Shown here one piece after another: positions 8,729 to 16,500 of a stretch of 19,550 nucleotides of DNA (its first letter is position 1; each line of letters opens with the position of its first letter). Position numbers and translations under genes: made by a program. The notes under the pieces are model-generated. The model was not told the DNA's origin, did not search any database, and saw nothing but the letters and a program-made list of their open reading frames with translations. Origin of the DNA: CAYUAI01 sp964442745 (GTDB lineage Bacteria; Pseudomonadota; Gammaproteobacteria; S012-40); contig CAYUAI010000075.1 in NCBI GenBank assembly GCA_964442745.1, positions 1-19,550 of the forward strand. Direction: 5' to 3'.

Positions 8729-9280
8729 TCAGTTTTGGGTCAGCTGGGTTTTTCTTTCTTCGATATGAGAGACGTGCGCTACCACTTCGATAAGTTCGGC
8801 ACTTGCCCTTGTTAACAAATCAGCATTTTTGGTTTTTTTGTATTGGGTTAAGAATATATAGGCTGTAGCTGGGTGAAGGATGGCATCCATTAAACTGAAT
8901 AATTCGCTGAAGTGTTCCATTTTGTGAATGTCAAAGCCGTGCTCTTTTAAATACCTGCCTTCGTGCCATTGAGCTTCAATTTCATTAGGCGTCATGCGCT
9001 TCATGTTGTCCGCATTAGCGATGACAAGGCTCAAGAATTTTTTATGTTCAGGGTGTTCCTTAACATAGGCCAGGCTGCCTTCAATTCCCAGTTTGATCAT
9101 TTCATTTTGGGCTTTGATGGCTTGATTGATGTTAGTTATAAAACCGCGATTAGCTTCATGGATCGTGCCATTAGCAAGTTCGATAAATCTTTTTGTATCA
9201 ATAGCATAAGTGGGCGTAGAACATAAACCTAACAGTGTTAATCCCAATGTGCCGCCTAATATTTGTTTTTTTGTTATCAT
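8729..9280 (-). CDS. Small secreted protein of unknown family
   Basis: A 183-residue protein with a clear Sec-type signal peptide: MITKKQ, a hydrophobic core, and a cleavage site at about TYA-ID after residue 26. The mature part is about 157 residues, predicted mostly helical, rich in Lys, Glu and His, with no cysteine and no membrane segment. I do not recognise the family. A Shine-Dalgarno-like GAGAGGG stands 8 nt before the ATG, which supports the start. It follows hemE on the same strand but is 348 bp away, so it probably has its own promoter. It could be a periplasmic or secreted lineage-specific protein. No function is proposed. Confidence 0.75.
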   Translation of the reverse strand: MITKKQILGGTLGLTLLGLCSTPTYAIDTKRFIELANGTIHEANRGFITNINQAIKAQNEMIKLGIEGSLAYVKEHPEHKKFLSLVIANADNMKRMTPNEIEAQWHEGRYLKEHGFDIHKMEHFSELFSLMDAILHPATAYIFLTQYKKTKNADLLTRASAELIEVVAHVSHIEERKTQLTQN

Positions 9281-9628
9281 GTTTGTACCCTCTCGAAAGT
9301 TTTATAATTATTCAGCCTGTACTTGTGGGTTTCGTTTTGTGCTACCCATTCTTATCTCTACATTTCAGCTGTTACGAAACTGACACTTTTTTCGACTGGA
9401 GATGGTGTCATCTATTATTTGATTTCGCTTGAGCGCTGGATCCCACAAGCATTTTTCTTCAGTTGGCAACACAATCAAGTATGAGCTTTTTCAGAAAAAT
9501 TCTTGTGAAATCAATTCTCTTTGCAATTTCCTTATCCTAGGTAACCTAATCAATAAGGTTGTGTTATATTAATTGTAGATGAAAAAATGCTTAATTCATG
9601 CTGAATAAATAGTCGAGGGGCTAAGGGA
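9281..9628. other. Intergenic region between hemE and the small secreted-protein gene
   Basis: These 348 bp should carry the hemE transcript end and the promoter of the 183-residue protein. A weak hairpin AACCT/AGGTT is seen near 9542-9559. An AATTATAAA stretch, read on the minus strand close to 9300, could be a -10 element. Nothing else convincing was found, and no gene is supported. Confidence 0.35.
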
Positions 9629-10696
9629 TTAAGGTGTATGATAGCCGGTACTTAATTCATGGACGGCCTCAATGAATGCGCCGGCATGCTCGGGTTTGAC
9701 ATGTTGGTGAATGCCGTGTCCCAAATTAAAAATATGACCTGGGCCTTTGCCGTAACTTCCCAGGATGGTGGTGACTTCCTGGCGAATGCGTTCGGGCGAA
9801 GCATAAAGAATGGAGGGGTCCATATTGCCTTGCAGAGCAACGCGATCACCGACTCGGCGTCGTGCTTCACTCATGTCGATGGTCCAATCTAAGCCAAGCG
9901 CATCACAACCAGTATCGGCCATGGCTTCTAACCAAGCGGAACCGCCTTTGGTAAACAGTGTGACAGGTACTTTTTGTCCTTCGTATTCGCGGGTGAGGCC
10001 ATCAATAATTTGTGCCATATAGTGTAACGAGAAGGTTTGGTAATCACGTGGTGTTAATACACCGCCCCAGGTATCAAAGATCATTACGGCTTGTGCGCCA
10101 GCGGCAATTTGTGCGTTTAAATAGCTGGTGACGGATTTGGCCGTGGTATCTAATAAATGGTGTAACAGATCCGGACGATCAAACATCATGCCTTTAATGT
10201 GAGAATATTCTTTGCTAGAACTGCCTTCGATCATATACGTGGCCAGTGTCCAAGGACTGCCCGAAAAACCAATCAGTGGTACCCGACCATTAAGGGCCTT
10301 GCGTATGGTACGAACTGCGTCGATCACGTATTTTAATTCATCTTCGGGGTCAGGGACGGGGAGTTTTTTGACGTCGGCTTCAGTGCGTACCGGACGGGCA
10401 AATTGAGGGCCTTCGCCTTTGGCAAAAGATAAACCTAGTCCCATCGCATCCGGGATGGTCAATATGTCTGAAAATAAAATGGCCGCATCCAATGGATATC
10501 GCTCAAGCGGTTGCAAGGTGACTTCGCAGGCTAAGTCAGCATTTTTGCAAAGGCTCATGAAGTCACCGGCACGGGCACGCGTTTCCCGGTACTCAGGTAA
10601 ATATCTGCCCGCTTGGCGCATCATCCATACTGGCGTGACATCGACGGGTTGGCGAAGCAGGGCTCGTAAAAAACGATCATTTTTTAATTCAGTCAT
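9629..10696 (-). CDS. hemE: Uroporphyrinogen decarboxylase
   Basis: A 355-residue HemE of normal length. It converts uroporphyrinogen III to coproporphyrinogen III in the cytosol by removing four acetate carboxyl groups, a step of heme synthesis that needs no cofactor. Family signatures are all present: MRQAGRYLPEYR (26-37) with the substrate-binding arginines, ILFSDILTIPDAMG with the key aspartate at 77, GFSGSPWTLATYMIEG (143-158) with the conserved tyrosine at 154, and NLGHGI (324-329) near the C-terminus. It lies 40 bp after gltD on the same strand, the gltBD-hemE order known from Pseudomonas, so it is probably cotranscribed with gltD. Confidence 0.97.
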   Translation of the reverse strand: MTELKNDRFLRALLRQPVDVTPVWMMRQAGRYLPEYRETRARAGDFMSLCKNADLACEVTLQPLERYPLDAAILFSDILTIPDAMGLGLSFAKGEGPQFARPVRTEADVKKLPVPDPEDELKYVIDAVRTIRKALNGRVPLIGFSGSPWTLATYMIEGSSSKEYSHIKGMMFDRPDLLHHLLDTTAKSVTSYLNAQIAAGAQAVMIFDTWGGVLTPRDYQTFSLHYMAQIIDGLTREYEGQKVPVTLFTKGGSAWLEAMADTGCDALGLDWTIDMSEARRRVGDRVALQGNMDPSILYASPERIRQEVTTILGSYGKGPGHIFNLGHGIHQHVKPEHAGAFIEAVHELSTGYHTP

Positions 10697-10736
10697 TTGA
10701 TACTCGTTTTAATCATTAAGCGTATCAACCGCTTGG

Positions 10737-12143
10737 TTAAATTTCTAAATAATCCAGAATGCCCTCGGCCGCTTGACGTCCTTCATACACGGCCGTGACC
10801 ACTAGGTCCGATCCCCGTACCATATCACCTCCCGCAAAAACTTTGGGATGGCTCGTTTGAAATGCATAGTCGGTTTGTGCTGAGGCGCGAATGCGGCCAA
10901 TACGATCTACCTTGATGTCAAACGATTTAAACCATGGTGCTGGGCTGGGTTTAAAACCAAAAGCGATGATCACCTGATCAGCGGCAATGATCTCTTCCGA
11001 CCCGGCAATGGGTTCTGGGTGGCGGCGTCCTTGCTGATCGGCTTTGCCGAGTTGGGTGGTGACGAATTTGACGCCTTCCACTTTATCCTCGCCGATAATT
11101 TCGACGGGTTGTCGATTCCATAAAAATTGAACGCCTTCTTCTTTAGCGTTGGCGACTTCTCGTTTCGAGCCGGGCATGTTTTCCTCATTGCGTCGATAAG
11201 CGCAGGTGACGGTTTTAGCTTGTTGACGCACCGCCGTTCGGTTGCAATCCATGGCGGTATCTCCACCCCCTAATATCACCACGCGTTGAGCTTTCATATC
11301 GATGAATTCAGCGGCGCTTTTTTCAAAGCCTAACTGGCGATTGATATTGGCGATGAGATAAGGCAAGGCTTGGTGGACGCCCGCTAGTTGTTCACCAGGA
11401 AACCCACCGGGCATGGAACCGTAGGTACCCATGCCTAAAAACACGGCGTCGTATTGATCCAATAGGGTCTGGAAGGGGATGTCTTTACCGATTTCAGTAT
11501 TCAATATAAATTCGACACCCATACCTTCGAGTATGGAACGACGATTTCTGACGACCTCCTTTTCCAGTTTGAATTCGGGAATACCAAAAGTGAGCAAGCC
11601 GCCAATTTCTTGATAACGATCATAGACGATAGCTTTGACGCCATTACGTGCCAGGATGTCAGCGCAGCCGAGGCCAGCCGGTCCCGCGCCGATGATGGCA
11701 ACACGCTTGCCGGTATCTTTGACGCTTGACAAGTCGGGTCGCCAGCCTTGCGCAAAGGCAGTATCGCTGATGTATTTTTCAACCGAGCCAATGGTGACCG
11801 CGCCAAAACCATCGTTTAAGGTGCAGGCACCTTCACAAAGCCGGTCTTGTGGGCAGACGCGGCCACAAACCTCTGGCAATGAATTAGTGCGATGAGACAG
11901 TTCGGCGGCTTCTTTAATGTTGCCTTCAGCGATAAGTTTTAACCAATTGGGAATATAGTTATGTACCGGACATTTCCATTCACAATAGGGATTGCCACAG
12001 GCGAGGCAGCGGGCCGATTGTTCGCTGGCTCCAGCTGGATCAAATGGGCCATAGATTTCTCTAAAATCATGCAGCCGAACGCCGGCTGGTTTTTTTGCGG
12101 GGTCACGCCGTGGAACTTGAATAAATTGAAAGTTATTAGCCAT
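10737..12143 (-). CDS. gltD: Glutamate synthase small (beta) subunit
   Basis: A 468-residue NADPH-dependent glutamate synthase beta subunit, close to the roughly 470 residues usual for the family. It passes electrons from NADPH through FAD and iron-sulfur centres to the large subunit GltB, which makes two glutamates from glutamine and 2-oxoglutarate. Two four-cysteine groups are visible near the N-terminus (Cys46, 49, 54, 58 and Cys93, 97, 103, 107). The FAD motif GAGPAG is at 152-157 and the nucleotide motif GGGDTA at 292-297. The C-terminal GGDMVRGSDLVVTAV is also typical. It is separated from gltB by a two-gene insert and about 320 bp of repeat-rich sequence, so it may use its own promoter. 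Confidence 0.97.
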   Translation of the reverse strand: MANNFQFIQVPRRDPAKKPAGVRLHDFREIYGPFDPAGASEQSARCLACGNPYCEWKCPVHNYIPNWLKLIAEGNIKEAAELSHRTNSLPEVCGRVCPQDRLCEGACTLNDGFGAVTIGSVEKYISDTAFAQGWRPDLSSVKDTGKRVAIIGAGPAGLGCADILARNGVKAIVYDRYQEIGGLLTFGIPEFKLEKEVVRNRRSILEGMGVEFILNTEIGKDIPFQTLLDQYDAVFLGMGTYGSMPGGFPGEQLAGVHQALPYLIANINRQLGFEKSAAEFIDMKAQRVVILGGGDTAMDCNRTAVRQQAKTVTCAYRRNEENMPGSKREVANAKEEGVQFLWNRQPVEIIGEDKVEGVKFVTTQLGKADQQGRRHPEPIAGSEEIIAADQVIIAFGFKPSPAPWFKSFDIKVDRIGRIRASAQTDYAFQTSHPKVFAGGDMVRGSDLVVTAVYEGRQAAEGILDYLEI

Positions 12144-12186
12144 AATTCACTTTAATTTTTGGTTGATTAAATAGGTGAGCCTAATT

Positions 12187-12195
12187 ATTGTAACA
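12187..12195 (-). promoter_or_regulatory. Candidate extended -10 promoter for gltD
   Basis: Read on the minus strand, TGTTACAAT carries an extended -10 element (TGn followed by TACAAT, five of six matches), about 45 nt before the gltD start codon. No good -35 box is seen at the right spacing, as is common for extended -10 promoters. It would let gltD be expressed despite the insert. Confidence 0.3.
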
Positions 12196-12207
12196 AAATT
12201 TGCGAAG

Positions 12208-12265
12208 CCTATTTTTTGCCCTTCAAGGTACTGCGAAGCCGTCACGCCGAAGGGCGGGAAATAGG
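12208..12265. repeat. 17-bp inverted repeat upstream of gltD
   Basis: The left arm CCTATTTTTTGCCCTTC (12208-12224) and right arm GAAGGGCGGGAAATAGG (12249-12265) pair along all 17 positions in plus-strand RNA if three U-G wobbles are allowed. In the minus-strand gltD leader the same three positions are C-A mismatches, giving two 7-bp stems with a 3x3 internal loop. The AAATAGG sequence recurs at 12169-12175, so an alternative pairing exists in the leader. It may be a REP or MITE-like element, or a leader structure. Confidence 0.55.
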
Positions 12266-12326
12266 TGAGTCAATGTTAAAATAATTTTGATCACCTACTT
12301 ACTACGTGCTATTTTTTTAAAAGACA

Positions 12327-12377
12327 ACGCTGCAAATCACCGGGTACCTCGAATGCAGGAACAGAGCGATGCAGCGT
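12327..12377 (-). terminator. Possible terminator of the inserted cassette
   Basis: ACGCTGCA (12327-12334) and TGCAGCGT (12370-12377) are a perfect 8-bp inverted repeat with a 35-nt loop. On the minus strand it is followed by TGTCTTTT. On the plus strand a run of eight Ts begins shortly after it (about 12386). It could end transcription of the cassette before gltD. The long loop makes this uncertain. Confidence 0.35.
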
Positions 12378-12463
12378 GAATAACATTTTTTTTCATCGCT
12401 AAAACTTGGAAATTAAATCAAGATACATTTGACAATCCGTTATTGTCTAAGTGTACGCGCCTG

Positions 12464-13009
12464 TTATGCATTTGTTCCCTCAAACGGAAAGCTGTTTAAA
12501 ATGGTTTCGGTCAACTCATACACAGAGTCATAATCATAATTCTGCCGTCCCATCTTAGGTTGCCAATAGCGTCCATGCGCCAGCCAATGCCGGTATTTAT
12601 AAGCGCCTTTCAAATGGCTTATTAGTTGAGATGTTCCATGCGTATTATTTTTCCATGCATCTAAAATGTCATCCTCAAGAGAGGCTCTTGTGCTCTTCTT
12701 CTGGTATATGCTTCTGAATGCTCTTGAAAGTGAATCTTTTTTTCTATTATAGTTACGTTGAAGGTAATCTATTCTAAATATTGCTTCCAATGCCGCCAGC
12801 AATGATAAGGATGAAGTATGGCTCAATTCATTTATCCTTTCCCTTAACTCGCTAGTTAACTCCTCAGCCGAATATCCAGAAAAACGTTCTTCATAATCTT
12901 TATTATCCGAGCTAAAGTACAACTTCAAGGATGACTCAGAATCTAAATAATGCATGGCAATATCATCAAGTTCTAATTGATCCTTCGAGAAAGGAACCTT
13001 CTTAGCCAC
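12464..13009 (-). CDS. HEPN-like protein, candidate ribonuclease toxin of a two-gene cassette
   Basis: A protein of 181 residues from the GTG at 13009. I prefer this start over the TTG at 13015 because a GGAGG (13016-13020) stands 6 nt before it. The stretch YKYRHWLAHGRYW near residues 138-150 contains R-x4-H (Arg140, His145), the active-site motif of HEPN domains, which are often metal-independent ribonucleases in toxin-antitoxin and defence systems. The rest is helical, as expected of a HEPN bundle: a long helix with SLLAALEAIFRIDYL around 67-83 precedes the motif. It overlaps the upstream partner gene by 8 nt, so the two are translationally coupled. Both genes look more AT-rich than gltB and gltD, consistent with acquisition. 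I do not recognise a named family, and RNase activity is inferred from the motif only. Confidence 0.7.
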   Translation of the reverse strand: MAKKVPFSKDQLELDDIAMHYLDSESSLKLYFSSDNKDYEERFSGYSAEELTSELRERINELSHTSSLSLLAALEAIFRIDYLQRNYNRKKDSLSRAFRSIYQKKSTRASLEDDILDAWKNNTHGTSQLISHLKGAYKYRHWLAHGRYWQPKMGRQNYDYDSVYELTETILNSFPFEGTNA

Positions 13010-13544
13010 CGACAACCTCCATTAGCGCTTCAAGAAACGTATCTTGTTCGAGGTTTATGTATTTAATTCTTGGCGGCGATGTTGCAATTTTCCAGCCCCA
13101 TTCAATAACCGATGGTTCTTCATCCTTTTTAGGTGATTCTTCACCTTCAATCCATACACTGACCTTGATCTTAGGTTCTGATGAATTCTTGTTAACTAGC
13201 ACGAATTTAACTTTACCATTCGCTCCAATTAAATCTACTCGACCTTTTGCTCCAATAAGATTTGTTCCAATAGGTTCGAGGTTTAGCTTGTGATTGCCAA
13301 GTTCAATATTGAGAACCTGTACTGAATAGGCACCGACATATTCTTCAAATATTGTTTTCTCTGTGTATTTATGAACGATTTTTCCATCTTTCACGTATTC
13401 TTCCAAAAAGGCTTCAATCTTTTTATAAAAATTGGATAGCTGATCCAGCCACTCATTTCTCTTAGCCTCCCAGTCAATAGGAGTCTCATCAGATCTTGTT
13501 TTAGCTTGTTTGCTTATAAATTTGTCAAAATTTTTTTTGCTCAT
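13002..13544 (-). CDS. Partner protein of the HEPN-like gene, unknown family
   Basis: A 180-residue protein with no signal peptide or membrane segment. The N-terminal half is charged and helical (WEAKRNEWLDQLSNFYKKIE at about 25-44, then FLEEYV). The middle has a tandem nine-residue repeat, LIGAKGRVD (96-104) and LIGANGKVK (105-113), which suggests a beta-hairpin pair. The C-terminus ends with WGWKIATSPPR and FLEALMEVVGG. I do not recognise the family. It begins 47 nt after the gltB stop, with GGAG 12 nt before the ATG. Its last 8 nt overlap the start of the HEPN-like gene. By position it could be an antitoxin, a sensor, or an effector partner; the sequence does not say which. Confidence 0.7.
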   Translation of the reverse strand: MSKKNFDKFISKQAKTRSDETPIDWEAKRNEWLDQLSNFYKKIEAFLEEYVKDGKIVHKYTEKTIFEEYVGAYSVQVLNIELGNHKLNLEPIGTNLIGAKGRVDLIGANGKVKFVLVNKNSSEPKIKVSVWIEGEESPKKDEEPSVIEWGWKIATSPPRIKYINLEQDTFLEALMEVVGG

Positions 13545-13591
13545 ATCGCTTAAGTACTCCGAATATGTACTAGATATTGTCCTAACAAAAA

Positions 13592-16500
13592 TTAGGCCGC
13601 ACTGCGTAGCGTATCGAGCAGCGATCCGAGTTCACTGGCCTTGGGTTTAACCAGCCAGAATTTACCGATGACATCGGAAAAATTATCTAGAATGTGTTGA
13701 CCCCATTGGCTTTGAGTTTCATTGACGAATAATTGGATGGTGTCACGCAAATAATTCCGATGGGCTTCGGTGGCTTCGGTGGATACGCGGTGGATGTCGA
13801 TCAGTTCATGGTTATAGCAGTCAACAAAGGTATTATCTTGGTCGAGTACGTAAGCGAAACCGCCGGTCATGCCGGCGCCAAAATTAAGGCCGGTGGCGCC
13901 TAATACAGTAATCACGCCACCAGTCATGTATTCACAACCGTGATCGCCGATGCCTTCCACGACCGCAAAGGCACCTGAGTTTCGTACCGCAAAACGTTCG
14001 CCAGCGAGTCCGGCCGCGAACAGGTGACCACCGGTGGCGCCATATAAACAGGTGTTACCAATGATGGTGGCTTCCTGGCTTTGATAGCGGCTGTTTTTGG
14101 GAGGGGTGATCACGAGTTTGCCGCCGGTCATGCCTTTTCCGACATAATCATTGGCATCGCCTTCGAGATACATATGTAAACCACCGGCATTCCATACCCC
14201 AAAACTTTGACCGGCGGTGCCTTTGAGTGTGAGGGTGATGGGCTGATCTTTCATGCCCTGGTTGCCGTGCCGTTTTGCGATTTCGCCGGATAGACGGGCG
14301 CCGATGGAGCGGTTGACATTGATGATGTCGTAGGGAAATGCGCCACCGGATTGATTTTCGATCGCAGATAAGGTGTCTTGTACCATGCGTTCCGCCAATT
14401 CACCTTTGTCGAATGGGGCATTGCGTGGTTGGCTGCAATATTGAGGGCTGGTTTTGTCCGCCCCGCCATCATGCAGGATGGGTTGTAAATCCAAGCCTTT
14501 TTGTTTATCGGTGTTGCCTTCAAGAATTTCCAACAAATCGGTACGTCCCACTAAATCGACGAGTCGTTTAATGCCCAGCTGAGCCAGCAGCATACGGGTT
14601 TCTGTGGCGACAAAGGTAAAGTAATTCATCACCATTTCTGGCAGCCCAATAAAGTGCTGTAGACGAAGCACTTTATTCTGGGTGGCGATTCCGGTGGCGC
14701 AATTGTTAAGATGACAAATACGCAAATACTTACAGCCCAGGGCGACCATGGGGCCGGTACCAAAACCAAAACTTTCTGCACCGAGAATCGCGGCTTTAAT
14801 GACATCAAGGCCGGTTTTTAAACCGCCATCGGCTTGCAAGCGTACTTTGTCGCGCAAACCATTGGCGCGCAAGATTTGATGGGTTTCGGTTAAACCGATT
14901 TCCCAGGGAATCCCGGCATATTTAACCGAGGTCAGTGGACTGGCGCCGGTACCGCCGTCATAACCGGAAATGGTAATCAAATCGGCATAGGCTTTGGCGA
15001 CCCCGGCGGCAATGGTGCCGACGCCAGCTTCCGCTACCAGTTTCACCGATATCAGAGCTGCTGGGTTGACTTGTTTTAAGTCAAAAATGAGTTGCGCCAG
15101 GTCCTCAATGGAATAAATATCATGATGGGGTGGTGGTGAGATGAGCGCGACGCCAGGTCGTGCAAATCGTAAGCTGGCGATCAAGCTGTCGACCTTGTGG
15201 CCGGGCAATTGCCCCCCTTCTCCGGGTTTTGCCCCTTGCGCGATTTTGATTTGAATGACTTCGGCATTCACCAAATAATGGGGCGTGACGCCAAACCGGC
15301 CTGACGCGACTTGTTTAATTTTTGAGGTTTTTTCGGTGCCATAGCGAGATATATGTTCACCGCCTTCCCCTGAGTTAGAGCGCCCACCGAGACGATTCAT
15401 GGCAATAGCCAAAGCTTCATGGGCTTCCGGAGACAGGGCGCCTAACGACATACCGGCGCTGTCAAAGCGCGTGAATAAGCTGTCAAGTGATTCGACTTCA
15501 TTGATGTCAATGGGAGAGGTATCACTACGTACCTTTAATAAGTCTCTAAGTGAGGAGTAGGGGCGTTCGTTAATGAGCTGAGCATAGACTTGATAATCAC
15601 TGTACTTGCCGCTTTTTACCGCGACTTGCAAGCTATTGATGACGTCGGGGTTGTAAGCATGGTACTCACTGCCGTGGACATATTTCAATAATCCACCTTG
15701 TTCAATGGATTTGCGAGCACTCCAGGCGGTTTTGGCGAGTTGGCGTTGGTCCTGTTCAAGATCATCGAAATTGGCTCCTTGAATTCGATTAATGGAGCCT
15801 TTAAAGCATAGCTCAATGACTTCTTGATGTAAGCCAATACTTTCGAACAGTTGGGCACCCCGGTAACTGGCAATGGTTGAAATACCCATTTTGGAAATGA
15901 TTTTGTATAGGCCCTTATTAATGCCTTTACGGTATTTCTGAGCAAGCCACGATATTTTTTCGTCTTTGATTTCACCCGTACGCGTTAAATCATGCAAGCA
16001 TTCGTAAGCCAAATAAGGAAAAATGGCAGTGGCCCCATAACCCAATAGGGTCGCGAAATGATGTGGATCACGCGCCGTTGCAGTTTCAACGACAATATTG
16101 GCGTCGCACCGTAGTCCCGCTAGGATGAGGCGATGGTGTACGGCACCGGTGGCCAGCAGTGCGTGGGCCGGGATTTTATCGGGTTGGATATTTCGGTCGG
16201 ATAAAATAATGATGGTTTTGCCGGAGTGTACTGCGGCCACGGCCATCTCACAAATGGCGATTAAACTCTCCTGTAAATGACGATCGACAGAATAATTTAA
16301 ATCGATGCGTACATGTTGGAATTGCGGGTCTGTCAACGCAATGAGTTTACTGAATTTGCCCAGTGATAACACGGGGGAGTCGATCAATAATCGCCCGGCA
16401 TGGGTGGCGGCTTCCGCAAATAAGTTACGTTCTGGCCCGAGGCAGGTTTCCAGAGACATAACAATTTGTTCACGCAGCGGATCGATCGGAGGATTAGTGA

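Larger units (their letters stand above)
12144..12463. other. Repeat-rich region between the inserted cassette and gltD
   Basis: This 320-bp non-coding segment is dense in repeats. It has an 11-bp direct repeat AAATAGGTGAG at 12169-12179 and 12259-12269, exactly 90 bp apart. The 9-mer TGCGAAGCC occurs at 12201-12209 and 12232-12240. It also holds the hairpin at 12208-12265, the inverted repeat at 12327-12377, and a 6-bp palindrome GACAAT/ATTGTC (12431-12447) just after the HEPN-like gene. It probably contains the cassette's terminator and a promoter for gltD. Confidence 0.5.

Noticed and set aside
9659..10022. Overlapping plus-strand frames opposite hemE
   Set aside because: They are antisense shadows of a strongly conserved enzyme gene.
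13010..13015. TTG start for the HEPN-like gene
   Set aside because: GGAGG abuts this codon, so it is too close to serve it, whereas the GTG at 13009 has ideal spacing.
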